Assembly: GCA_946404585.1 (NCBI GenBank)
Contig: CAMJEC010000042.1
Span: forward strand, 1-9,379
DNA: 9,379 nucleotides
Direction of reading: 5' to 3'
Source: an uncultured Caryophanales bacterium
GTDB taxonomy: Bacteria; Bacillota_I; Bacilli_A; RFN20; CAG-826
The notes under the pieces were generated by a model. The model had not been told where the DNA came from. It worked only from the letters and a program-made list of their open reading frames with translations, and did not search any database. Positions 1 to 6,601 of this stretch are shown one piece after another; the first letter of the stretch is position 1, and every line of letters begins with the position of its first letter. The translations under genes were made by a program, and so were the position numbers.

Positions 1-21
1 TCATTTGAGAGGTCTTTGTTA

Positions 22-1056
22 TTATCCAAGTTTTAATCTCTTTTGGAAAACTTTATAACCATTCTTACTAGCGAATGACTTTAAACCATAACCTGGTAAG
101 TTGAAGGCAAAGCATGCTAAGGAACGATGTCTAATCTTGTTATAGAGTTTCTTATCGAGTCCTTTAAGTTCGTCGAAGTATTCATGGAACACTTTCCAAC
201 GTTTCTTTTTATCTTCTTTAGTGCCAACAATGGTCATAATGGTAATGCCACATATTGTCATTAACCATTTGAACATGTATTTCTTTAAGTGTTTTGGTTG
301 TTCAATGATTTCATCATACTTATAGGCTGTAAACATGATTTTGAACACTCTCATTTGTTGTTCATATCTCTTACACATTGTGCCATAGTTAACGGATTGA
401 TCCGCTCTACCGATGAAGTAATGATATAAATCAATATCGTGATAGAAGATCTTCTTCATGAATGGTAATGGTTGATAGGCATAGATGTCATCAACATAGA
501 AGGTATGGTTAGGAAGTTCCATCTTGGATTCTCTTAACTTAGAAGTTCTATACATTAATGAGTGCATTAAGAAGACTGTTTCTAATTTGACACGCTTCAT
601 ATCTTCCCAAGCAATGATTTGTTCTGGTGGTAAGCATTTACGATAATGCATGACAAATTGTGAATTGTCAGCAGCGTGTTCATACACATAGTTTGTGATA
701 TATAAATCGACATTAACTTTTTCTGCTTCATGACGTTTGATTAATTCAAGCATGTCTAAAACATCTTTGGTTTCAATCCAGTCATCACTATCGACAACCT
801 TAAAGAACATACCTTGTGCATTGCGGATACCCGCCATAACCCCTGATCCATGGCCACCATTCTCTTTTTGAATAGCTTTCACGATTGTTGGGTATTTCTT
901 TTCATATTCGTCAGCGATTTTTCCTGTGTCATCTTTACTACCATCATTGACGATGATGACCTCAACATCTTCACCAGCGGCAACGAGATTATCGATGCAG
1001 TGGCGCATATAGTCTTGTGAGTTGTAGCAAGGAATTGTAAATGTAATGTATTTCAT
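22..1056 (-). CDS. Family 2 glycosyltransferase (GT-A fold), surface glycan assembly
   Basis: A 344-residue cytoplasmic or membrane-associated glycosyltransferase, expected to transfer a sugar from a nucleotide-sugar donor to a surface polysaccharide or glycolipid. The N-terminus (ITFTIPCYNSQDYM, residues 4-17) is the typical GT2 first strand. NDGS at 37-40 is the nucleotide-binding motif, GGHGSGV at 67-73 follows, and DSDDW at 89-93 is the metal-binding DxD-type motif. YVDD near 187-190 may carry the catalytic base, and YFIGRADQS (213-221) resembles the tail region of many Firmicutes capsule/EPS GT2 enzymes. The basic C-terminal third (260-344) has one hydrophobic patch (about 263-278) that may bind the membrane. 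The start is ATG at 1056. No convincing Shine-Dalgarno lies directly before it; the nearest purine-rich stretch is about 25 bases upstream. It lies 69 bp downstream of glf on the same strand, so a role with galactofuranose is plausible, but donor and acceptor cannot be read from the sequence. Family assignment is secure, specificity unknown. Confidence 0.9.
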   Translation of the reverse strand: MKYITFTIPCYNSQDYMRHCIDNLVAAGEDVEVIIVNDGSKDDTGKIADEYEKKYPTIVKAIQKENGGHGSGVMAGIRNAQGMFFKVVDSDDWIETKDVLDMLELIKRHEAEKVNVDLYITNYVYEHAADNSQFVMHYRKCLPPEQIIAWEDMKRVKLETVFLMHSLMYRTSKLRESKMELPNHTFYVDDIYAYQPLPFMKKIFYHDIDLYHYFIGRADQSVNYGTMCKRYEQQMRVFKIMFTAYKYDEIIEQPKHLKKYMFKWLMTICGITIMTIVGTKEDKKKRWKVFHEYFDELKGLDKKLYNKIRHRSLACFAFNLPGYGLKSFASKNGYKVFQKRLKLG

Positions 1057-1092
1057 AATTCGTTATTAAACACGGCACTTCAGCCTTAAAAC

Positions 1093-1120
1093 ATTATAGT
1101 AAAGTTGAGTATTTATGCAA
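1093..1120 (-). promoter_or_regulatory. Candidate promoter for the glycosyltransferase gene
   Basis: In the 69-bp gap between glf and the glycosyltransferase, the minus strand reads a perfect -10 box TATAAT (1098 down to 1093), with a weak -35 TTGCAT (1120-1115) 16 bp upstream. Transcription would start about 30 bases before the ATG at 1056. I saw no intrinsic terminator after glf, so the gene may be transcribed both from here and by read-through from glf. Confidence 0.45.
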
Positions 1121-1125
1121 GTTAC

Positions 1126-2235
1126 TTAGTTAAGAAGGCTCTCTACTAATTGAAGTGCCTTCTCTACTACCACGTCCATGTTGTAATAAGAATAGGTACC
1201 TAAACGACCACCGAAATGAATATGTGGATTTTGTTTGGCTAATTCTTGATATTTTAAGTATAGCACACTATTCTTCTCATTATTAAGTGGATAATATGCT
1301 TCGTCCCCTAAAGTCCAAGTCTTAGAGTATTCTTTTGTGATGACTGTCTTATTATGCTTTTGTCCTGGTTCAAAGTATTGATGTTCCGCGATACGGGTAT
1401 ATGGCACTTCATATTCTGTATAGTTAACAACAGCATTACCTTGGTAATCAGGTTTATCGATGATTTCTTCTTCGAATCTAAGTGATCTCCATTCAAGAGC
1501 GCCTAACTTATAGTCAAAGAACTTATCGATTTCACCGGTATAGATGATTTCATCTGCGAGAGCGTTTAATTCATCTTTATGCTCTAAATAATCAACACCT
1601 AATCTTACTTCAATGCCCTTAAGCATATTAGCAATCCATTTGGTGTAGCCACCAATTGGGATACCTTGATAAATATCATTAAAGTAGTTGTTGTTATATT
1701 CATATCTCACTGGTAAACGAGTGATGATAAAAGGTGGAAGTTCATTACAAGGTCTACCCCATTGTTTTTGGGTATAGCCTTTAATGAGCATTTCATAGAT
1801 AGTTGTACCAACCATAGAGATCGCTTTTTCTTCAAGGTTTTTTGGTTCCTTAATATTAGCCGCTTTGATCTCTTTTTCGATACACGCCTTAGCTTCTTCT
1901 GGCTTATCCACTCCAAAAATTTGATGGAATGTGTTCATGTTGAATGGCATGTTATAGTACTTGCCCTTGTAATAGGCTAAAGGCATGTTGATGAAATCGT
2001 TGAACTTGGCAAATTGATTAACATAGTCCCAGATTTCTTTTTTAGAGGTATGGAAGATATGTGGTCCATATTTATGAACTTGGATACCTTCAATTTCTTC
2101 TGTGTAGATGTTTCCAGCGATGTTATTACGTTTTTCCACCACTAAAACTTTATAGCCGCGTTTGTTTAATTCATGAGCGGCCACCGCGCCGAATAAACCA
2201 GCGCCAACAATTAAATAATCATAATTCTTTTTCAT
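1126..2235 (-). CDS. glf: UDP-galactopyranose mutase
   Basis: A 369-residue flavoenzyme that interconverts UDP-galactopyranose and UDP-galactofuranose in the cytoplasm, giving the furanose donor for cell-surface glycans. The N-terminal Rossmann motif GAGLFG (11-16), followed by VVEKRNNIAGN (32-42), binds FAD. KYGPHIFHT (55-63), QWGRPCNELP (158-167), RLPVRY (173-178) and the C-terminal GRLGTYSYYNMD (343-354) are hallmark segments of the bacterial UGM family and line the flavin and UDP-sugar sites. The length matches the usual 365-390 residues. The frame stays open upstream to a TTG at 2301, but that 22-residue extension is unlike the family. I chose ATG at 2235, which places MKKNYDYLIVGAG at the N-terminus as in homologues, with a GGGG tract 5-8 bases upstream as the only Shine-Dalgarno-like element. 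It lies directly upstream of a GT2 gene, consistent with a galactofuranose-containing polymer. Identification is firm. Confidence 0.96.
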   Translation of the reverse strand: MKKNYDYLIVGAGLFGAVAAHELNKRGYKVLVVEKRNNIAGNIYTEEIEGIQVHKYGPHIFHTSKKEIWDYVNQFAKFNDFINMPLAYYKGKYYNMPFNMNTFHQIFGVDKPEEAKACIEKEIKAANIKEPKNLEEKAISMVGTTIYEMLIKGYTQKQWGRPCNELPPFIITRLPVRYEYNNNYFNDIYQGIPIGGYTKWIANMLKGIEVRLGVDYLEHKDELNALADEIIYTGEIDKFFDYKLGALEWRSLRFEEEIIDKPDYQGNAVVNYTEYEVPYTRIAEHQYFEPGQKHNKTVITKEYSKTWTLGDEAYYPLNNEKNSVLYLKYQELAKQNPHIHFGGRLGTYSYYNMDVVVEKALQLVESLLN

Positions 2236-2244
2236 AGCCCCTAT

Positions 2245-2275
2245 ATTATACAACTTTTGTATGGGTTTCCGCCAA
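2245..2275 (-). promoter_or_regulatory. Candidate glf promoter very close to the start codon
   Basis: On the minus strand a perfect TATAAT (2250-2245) has a TTGGCG-like -35 (2275-2270) at 19 bp, slightly long. Only 9 bases lie between the -10 box and the ATG at 2235, so a start at the usual distance would give a leaderless or nearly leaderless mRNA. The box may instead be a chance AT-rich match, with the true promoter further upstream in the 127-bp divergent region. Confidence 0.4.
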
Positions 2276-2301
2276 CTTTGGTAGTCATTGTTGCTTTTCA
2301 A

Positions 2302-2330
2302 TTGACAAGTTCGTTATCGAACTTTACAAT
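2302..2330 (+). promoter_or_regulatory. Near-consensus vegetative promoter of the exporter operon
   Basis: A perfect -35 TTGACA (2302-2307) and -10 TACAAT (2325-2330) are separated by exactly 17 bp, the optimum for the main sigma factor. A start near 2337 would leave a leader of about 26 bases before the ATG at 2363, containing the Shine-Dalgarno AAAGGAG (2347-2353), 9 bases from the start codon. The strength of this promoter, combined with the operator in its spacer, suggests an operon that is normally repressed and strongly inducible. Confidence 0.85.
2307..2324. promoter_or_regulatory. Perfect palindrome in the promoter spacer, likely repressor operator
   Basis: AAGTTCG (2307-2313), TTAT (2314-2317) and CGAACTT (2318-2324) form a perfect 7-4-7 inverted repeat. 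It fills the whole spacer between the -35 and -10 boxes and shares the last A of the -35. A dimeric repressor bound here would block RNA polymerase. Shape and size resemble sites of MarR-family regulators (compare the FabT-type TTTGAT...ATCAAA layout), which often control multidrug ABC exporters. The arms are not a LexA box, whose half-sites run the other way. The regulator gene is not in this window. Confidence 0.7.
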
Positions 2331-2362
2331 TTTCTAGCATGATAAGAAAGGAGAATATTTAG

Positions 2363-4159
2363 ATGCTTAAATCAATATTTAAAGTTCTAAAGAGCGTTAG
2401 AGAATTTAAGAAATATGCGATTATTACTCCTTTATTTATGATTGGTGAAGCCGCAGTTGAATGCGCTTTACCTTTGGTAATGACAAACTTTGTTAAGATT
2501 CTTAAACCAGAGAATTCTATTCAAGATTTATTACCTTATTTTTTTGCTATTATAGCAATGGCAATTGTTTCTATTACCTGTGGTATCTTAGGTGGTAGAT
2601 TTGCCGCTTACGCTGCCAGTGGCTTTGCTAAAAACTTAAGACACGATTTATATAAGAAAGTTGAATCTTTCTCATTTGAGAATATTGACCATTTCCACGC
2701 TTCTAGTTTAGTGACTAGAATGACCACAGACGTCACTAATACACAAAACTCATTTGCAATGACCATTAGAATCGTTGTTAGGGCACCATTAATGCTTATC
2801 TTCTCTGCGATTATGGCTTTTGTTGTTGGTGGTAATTTAGCATGGATCTTTGTAGCCGCGATTCCTGTTATCGGTATTATCTTTGTGGTCTTAGCTAGAT
2901 TTGCGATGGGTATCTTTAGAAGAGTCTTTAAGAAATACGATGCCTTAAACGAATCTGTACAAGAAAATGTTTCTGGTATGAGAGTGGTTAAATCTTATGT
3001 TAGAGAAGGCTATGAAGATAATAAGTTCTCCACTGCCTCTAATAACTTAAGTAAGGAATTCATTAAAGCAGAAAAAATTGTCTCTTTAATGACACCTTTA
3101 ATGAATACATCTATCCATGTTGTTTATATAATTACAATGTTCTCCGCGGCCACATTAATCTTTAAAGAAACACAACCATATTGGGGCACTGATAGAGATG
3201 GTAATCCTGTTGTTTTATTCAACTGGGGCAGTTTAGCTATTTCTGATATGTCCGCTTTACTGACATATGGTATCCAAATCTTAATGTCTATCATGATGAT
3301 TTCTATGATTGTCACCATGTTAGTCATGTCATTTGAATCTATTAGACGTATTAGTGAAGTTTTAGATGAAGAACCCACAATTAAGAATCCAGAAAACCCA
3401 GTGATGGAAGTTAATGATGGTTCAGTAGTATTTGATAATGTTTCCTTTAAGTATAAAAAAGAAGCAGAACGTTATGCTGTTAATGGCTTAAATATCAATA
3501 TTAAGTCTGGTGAATTTATTGGTATTATCGGTAGTACCGGTAGCGGTAAATCCACATTAGTTAACTTAATTTCTAGATTATATGACACCACTGAAGGAAG
3601 AGTTTTAGTGGGTGGTAATGATGTTAGAAGTTATGACCTTAAAACACTAAGAGACTCTGTTGCTGTAGTTCTTCAAAAGAACTTCTTATTTAGTGGTACA
3701 GTAGCCTCTAATATGCGTTGGGGTAATAAAGAAGCGACAGATGAAGAAATCGTTAAAGCCTTAAGAGTGGCCCAAATGTCTGAAACTATTGAAGCCACAC
3801 AAGAAAGACTTAATAAAGTTGTTGAACAAGGTGGTGCGAACTTCTCTGGTGGCCAAAAGCAAAGATTATGTATCGCAAGAGCGTTACTTAAGAATCCTAA
3901 GATTTTAATCTTAGATGATTCCACCTCCGCTGTGGACACTAAGACTGATAGATTAATTAGAAAAGCCTTAAAGAATGATTTACCAGATATGACAAAGATT
4001 GTCATTGCTCAAAGAATTAGCTCTATTGAAGAAGCTGATCAAATCATTGTTTTAGATAACGGTGAAATTAACGGCATTGGTACACATAAACAGTTATTAG
4101 AGAATAACGAGATTTATCGTGAAGTTTATCAATCTCAAACACAGAAAGGAGGTAATTAA
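2363..4159 (+). CDS. Heterodimeric ABC exporter, subunit with degenerate ATP site
   Basis: A 598-residue half-transporter: an N-terminal six-helix type IV exporter membrane domain (helices roughly 18-42, 57-80, 137-157, 160-180, 246-266, 290-325) followed by a nucleotide-binding domain. Walker A GSTGSGKST is at 390-398, Q-loop Gln at 438, signature FSGGQ at 494-498 and Walker B LILDD at 515-519. The residue after the Walker B Asp, normally the catalytic Glu, is Asp519, and the H-loop His is replaced by Gln550 (IAQR). Both changes mark the degenerate site in TM287/BmrC-type subunits, so this protein should pair with the next gene's product. A polar loop (268-288), with a GTDRDGNP stretch, sits outside between helices 5 and 6. 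The start is ATG at 2363 with AAAGGAG 9 bases upstream. The substrate cannot be read; drugs, lipids or peptides are all possible. Family and heterodimer role are well supported. Confidence 0.95.
   Translation: MLKSIFKVLKSVREFKKYAIITPLFMIGEAAVECALPLVMTNFVKILKPENSIQDLLPYFFAIIAMAIVSITCGILGGRFAAYAASGFAKNLRHDLYKKVESFSFENIDHFHASSLVTRMTTDVTNTQNSFAMTIRIVVRAPLMLIFSAIMAFVVGGNLAWIFVAAIPVIGIIFVVLARFAMGIFRRVFKKYDALNESVQENVSGMRVVKSYVREGYEDNKFSTASNNLSKEFIKAEKIVSLMTPLMNTSIHVVYIITMFSAATLIFKETQPYWGTDRDGNPVVLFNWGSLAISDMSALLTYGIQILMSIMMISMIVTMLVMSFESIRRISEVLDEEPTIKNPENPVMEVNDGSVVFDNVSFKYKKEAERYAVNGLNINIKSGEFIGIIGSTGSGKSTLVNLISRLYDTTEGRVLVGGNDVRSYDLKTLRDSVAVVLQKNFLFSGTVASNMRWGNKEATDEEIVKALRVAQMSETIEATQERLNKVVEQGGANFSGGQKQRLCIARALLKNPKILILDDSTSAVDTKTDRLIRKALKNDLPDMTKIVIAQRISSIEEADQIIVLDNGEINGIGTHKQLLENNEIYREVYQSQTQKGGN
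4145..4153 (+). promoter_or_regulatory. Strong ribosome binding site inside the end of the upstream gene
   Basis: AAAGGAGGT matches the anti-Shine-Dalgarno almost fully and ends 7 bases before the ATG at 4161. It encodes the Lys-Gly-Gly near the C-terminus of the first exporter subunit. It decides the start of the second subunit: an in-frame GTG at 4119 would add 14 residues but has no such site. With one base between stop and start, the two subunits are set up for coupled, balanced translation. Confidence 0.9.
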
Positions 4160-4160
4160 T

Positions 4161-6155
4161 ATGCCAGCTCCTCGTATTAGACAATACGCTAAGCCTAAAA
4201 AAGGCACAGTTAAGCGTTTAGTTAAATCACTTTGGAAAAACTTTAAGCTTGAATTAATTATTTCCTTAGTCACTCTTATCCTTTCTATCTTTGTTAATTT
4301 AAGTGGTTCAGTCTTCGCTAGTATGATTACTGACTTATTAACAAAGGCTATTCCAATGAAGATGGATCCTTTAGCGGATGTTAATATCCTCACTGGTTCA
4401 TTTGATATCTCCTTATTAGGTGGTATTCCTCTTAAAGGTGTTAACTTAGTAACCTTAGTGGTTGCTTTAGGCATCATCTATTTAGTGGGTGTTCTTTGTT
4501 CATGGACATGGACTAGAACAATGGCGATTGTTACACAAAAGTATTTGAATCTTTTCCGTAATAAGATGTTTTCCCACATGCAAAAGCTTCCTATCAAATA
4601 TTTTGATACACATCAAAACGGTGCCATTATGTCGTTATACACTAACGATATCGACACTATTAGACAATTAGTCTCGCAATCATTACCAAATATCATCTCT
4701 ACTGGTATTACAGTTGTTGGTTGTTTATTTGTGATGTTATCCTTCTCTATTTGGATGACTTTGGTTGTTATTGCTGGCACTATCGCCATGTTCTTCAACA
4801 CTAAGATTGTTGGTGGACGTGCTTCACGTTTCTTTGTGGCGCAACAAACGAGCATTGGTAAAGTTGAAGGCAATATTGAAGAAAGTATTACTGGCCTAAA
4901 AGTCATTAAAGTCTTTACTCACGAAGAAGATAGCTTAAAAGACTTTGAGAAAGTTAATGACGAATTATATAACAACTCAACAGCGGCGAATATCGCTGGT
5001 AATATTATGATGCCAATCAATGGTAACATTGGTAACTTCATCTACGTTATTATTGCAATTGTTGGCTGTATTCTTTATCTCACGCCAGGAGCACAAAACT
5101 TATCACTTTCTGGTATGAAGGTTGTTGATACCACAGCATTCTATAGTACCTTACTTGTCCCATTCTTAATGTTATCGAGAATGTTTACACAAAATATTTC
5201 TAACTTCTCTCAACAAGTGACATTCGTTGTCATGGGTACCGCTGGTGCATCAAGATGCTTTGACTTATTAGATGAAGTCGTTGAAGCGGATGATGGTTAT
5301 GTCACTTTAGTGAATATCAAATACCATGAAGATGGTACATTTGAAGAAACTAGTGAAAGAACTAGAGACTATGCTTGGAAACATCCTCATAAAGCGGATG
5401 GCACGATTACATATACTGAACTTAAAGGCGATATTGTTATCGATGATATCGATTTCTCCTATGATGGTAAGAAGACTGTTCTTAAAAACGTTAGTGTTTA
5501 CGCTCACCCAGGTCAACAAATCGCTTTAGTGGGTGCGACTGGCGCGGGTAAGACCACTATTACTAACTTGATTAACCGTTTCTATGACATTGCTGATGGC
5601 AAAATTCGTTACGATGGCATAAATATCAATAAGATTAAGAAAGACGACTTACGTCACTCTTTAGGCGTGATTTTACAAGACGTGAACTTGTTCACTGGTA
5701 CAGTCATGGACAATATTAGATATGGTCGATTAGACGCGACTGATGAAGAAGTCTATGAAGCAGCGAAAATCGCTAATGCATATGACTTTATTATGAGATT
5801 ACCACAAGGCTTCAACACTATGCTTTCTGGTGATGGAAGTAACTTATCTCAAGGTCAAAGACAATTAATCTCTATCGCTAGAGCGGCTATCGCTGATGCT
5901 CCTGTTATGATTCTTGATGAAGCAACATCTTCTATTGATACTCGTACTGAACGCTTAGTGCAAAAAGGTATGGATCAATTAATGAAAGGAAGAACAACAT
6001 TTGTTATTGCCCATAGATTAAGCACTATTCAAAATGCTGACTATATTCTTGTTTTAGATAAAGGTGAGATTATCGAAAGAGGTAATCATGAATCCTTAAT
6101 TGCAGAGAAAGGCGCCTACTATCAACTATATACAGGCGCAGTTGAATTAGAATAG
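4161..6155 (+). CDS. Heterodimeric ABC exporter, subunit with catalytic ATP site
   Basis: A 664-residue half-transporter partnering the previous gene. The membrane domain spans about 1-345 (clear helices near 31-53, 97-115, 174-193, 198-212, 286-308, 325-340), with a long outside loop at 62-96 between helices 1 and 2. The nucleotide-binding domain has Walker A GATGAGKTT at 458-466, Walker B MILDE with Asp586 and catalytic Glu587, and H-loop His618 (IAHR). All are intact, whereas the signature is the variant LSQGQ (562-566). In TM288/BmrD-type subunits that variant completes the partner's degenerate site. Between membrane and ATPase domains lies an extra segment of about 48 residues (about 376-423) with a WKHPHKADG motif, which I recall from related Clostridia and Bacilli exporters but whose role I do not know. 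ATG 4161 was chosen over the in-frame GTG at 4119 because of the excellent ribosome site. Substrate unknown. Confidence 0.95.
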   Translation: MPAPRIRQYAKPKKGTVKRLVKSLWKNFKLELIISLVTLILSIFVNLSGSVFASMITDLLTKAIPMKMDPLADVNILTGSFDISLLGGIPLKGVNLVTLVVALGIIYLVGVLCSWTWTRTMAIVTQKYLNLFRNKMFSHMQKLPIKYFDTHQNGAIMSLYTNDIDTIRQLVSQSLPNIISTGITVVGCLFVMLSFSIWMTLVVIAGTIAMFFNTKIVGGRASRFFVAQQTSIGKVEGNIEESITGLKVIKVFTHEEDSLKDFEKVNDELYNNSTAANIAGNIMMPINGNIGNFIYVIIAIVGCILYLTPGAQNLSLSGMKVVDTTAFYSTLLVPFLMLSRMFTQNISNFSQQVTFVVMGTAGASRCFDLLDEVVEADDGYVTLVNIKYHEDGTFEETSERTRDYAWKHPHKADGTITYTELKGDIVIDDIDFSYDGKKTVLKNVSVYAHPGQQIALVGATGAGKTTITNLINRFYDIADGKIRYDGININKIKKDDLRHSLGVILQDVNLFTGTVMDNIRYGRLDATDEEVYEAAKIANAYDFIMRLPQGFNTMLSGDGSNLSQGQRQLISIARAAIADAPVMILDEATSSIDTRTERLVQKGMDQLMKGRTTFVIAHRLSTIQNADYILVLDKGEIIERGNHESLIAEKGAYYQLYTGAVELE

Positions 6156-6157
6156 TC

Positions 6158-6601
6158 ATGAAGACCATTATCTTTGTTTGTCATGGTTCAATATGCCGTA
6201 GCCCTGCTGCGGCTTTTATTGCTAAACAATACTTAAAAGAAATAAATAGAGATAAAGAATTTAATATTCTTATAAGAGCGACATCTTCTGAAGAAATCGG
6301 TAACGATGTCTATCCTCCAATGAAAAGAGAATTATATAGAAGAGGCGTACCTATGTATCCTCACGCCGCTACTCGCATTAGACAAGTAGATTATGAAAAT
6401 GCGGATTATATCTTTTGTATGGATGATGAAAACTATTATTCATTACTTAGACAATTAGATAACCATAAAGGTATTATCTATCGTATTAATAAATACACAC
6501 CATCTATATACGAGATAGAAGATCCTTGGTATACAGGAAGATATGAAAAAGTCTGCGATGAAATCACAGACTGTATTCACGATATATTCGCTAATATTTA
6601 A
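6158..6601 (+). CDS. Low-molecular-weight protein tyrosine phosphatase
   Basis: A 147-residue cytoplasmic phosphatase. The P-loop CHGSICRS (8-15) gives the nucleophile Cys8, the phosphate-binding Arg14 and Ser15, and DPWYTG (122-127) gives the general acid Asp122. Length and motif placement match the family (Wzb, YfkJ, PtpA-like). The usual Asn of the CxGNxCRS loop is Ser11 here, a mild departure in a residue that shapes the loop in characterised members. The ATG lies 2 bases after the exporter stop codon and no Shine-Dalgarno is visible, so it is probably translated by ribosomes coming off the exporter gene. Such phosphatases commonly act on tyrosine kinases controlling capsule export, and glycan genes lie nearby, but no kinase gene is present, so the target is open. 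Its stop overlaps the stop of the convergent gene by 4 bp. Family certain, substrate unknown. Confidence 0.93.
   Translation: MKTIIFVCHGSICRSPAAAFIAKQYLKEINRDKEFNILIRATSSEEIGNDVYPPMKRELYRRGVPMYPHAATRIRQVDYENADYIFCMDDENYYSLLRQLDNHKGIIYRINKYTPSIYEIEDPWYTGRYEKVCDEITDCIHDIFANI
6546..6572 (-). terminator. Candidate intrinsic terminator for the minus-strand gene, inside the phosphatase gene
   Basis: Read on the minus strand, AGTCTG (6572-6567) pairs with CAGACT (6555-6550). A further GAT/ATC pairing follows across a single mismatch, with a 3-base loop, and the stem runs into a T-tract (complement of 6550-6546). It lies about 26 bases beyond the stop codon of the 6598-8265 gene and has no T-run on the other strand. 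The stem is only moderately strong, and the site also codes for protein, so this is a candidate. Confidence 0.5.

Noticed and set aside
1074..1159. Perfect 9-bp inverted repeat GGCACTTCA / TGAAGTGCC spanning the glf-glycosyltransferase gap
   Set aside because: The arms are 68 bases apart, and repeats of this size and spacing are expected a few times by chance in 9 kb. One arm is in coding sequence.
1308..1980. Small open frames overlapping glf on both strands
   Set aside because: They lie wholly inside a strongly conserved enzyme gene and show no initiation signals or recognisable protein features.
2236..2301. 22-residue N-terminal extension of the UDP-galactopyranose mutase frame
   Set aside because: It begins at a TTG without a ribosome site and lies outside the family's conserved N-terminus. 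The ATG at 2235 gives a standard start right before the FAD motif.
2307..2324. LexA/SOS box reading of the promoter palindrome
   Set aside because: The Firmicutes LexA box has CGAAC in the left arm and GTTCG in the right. Here the arms are the other way round, so the match is only superficial.
4119..4160. Earlier GTG start for the second exporter subunit, overlapping the first gene
   Set aside because: No Shine-Dalgarno sits before it, whereas ATG 4161 has AAAGGAGGT at good spacing.
4613..4906. Antisense open frames within the exporter genes (also 3124-3378, 3673-4005, 4097-4477, 5307-5519)
   Set aside because: They mirror conserved coding sequence on the other strand, lack ribosome sites and resemble no family.
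6584..6597. ATATT-CGCT-AATAT hairpin at the end of the phosphatase gene
   Set aside because: Five A-T pairs only and no T-tract; too weak for a terminator.
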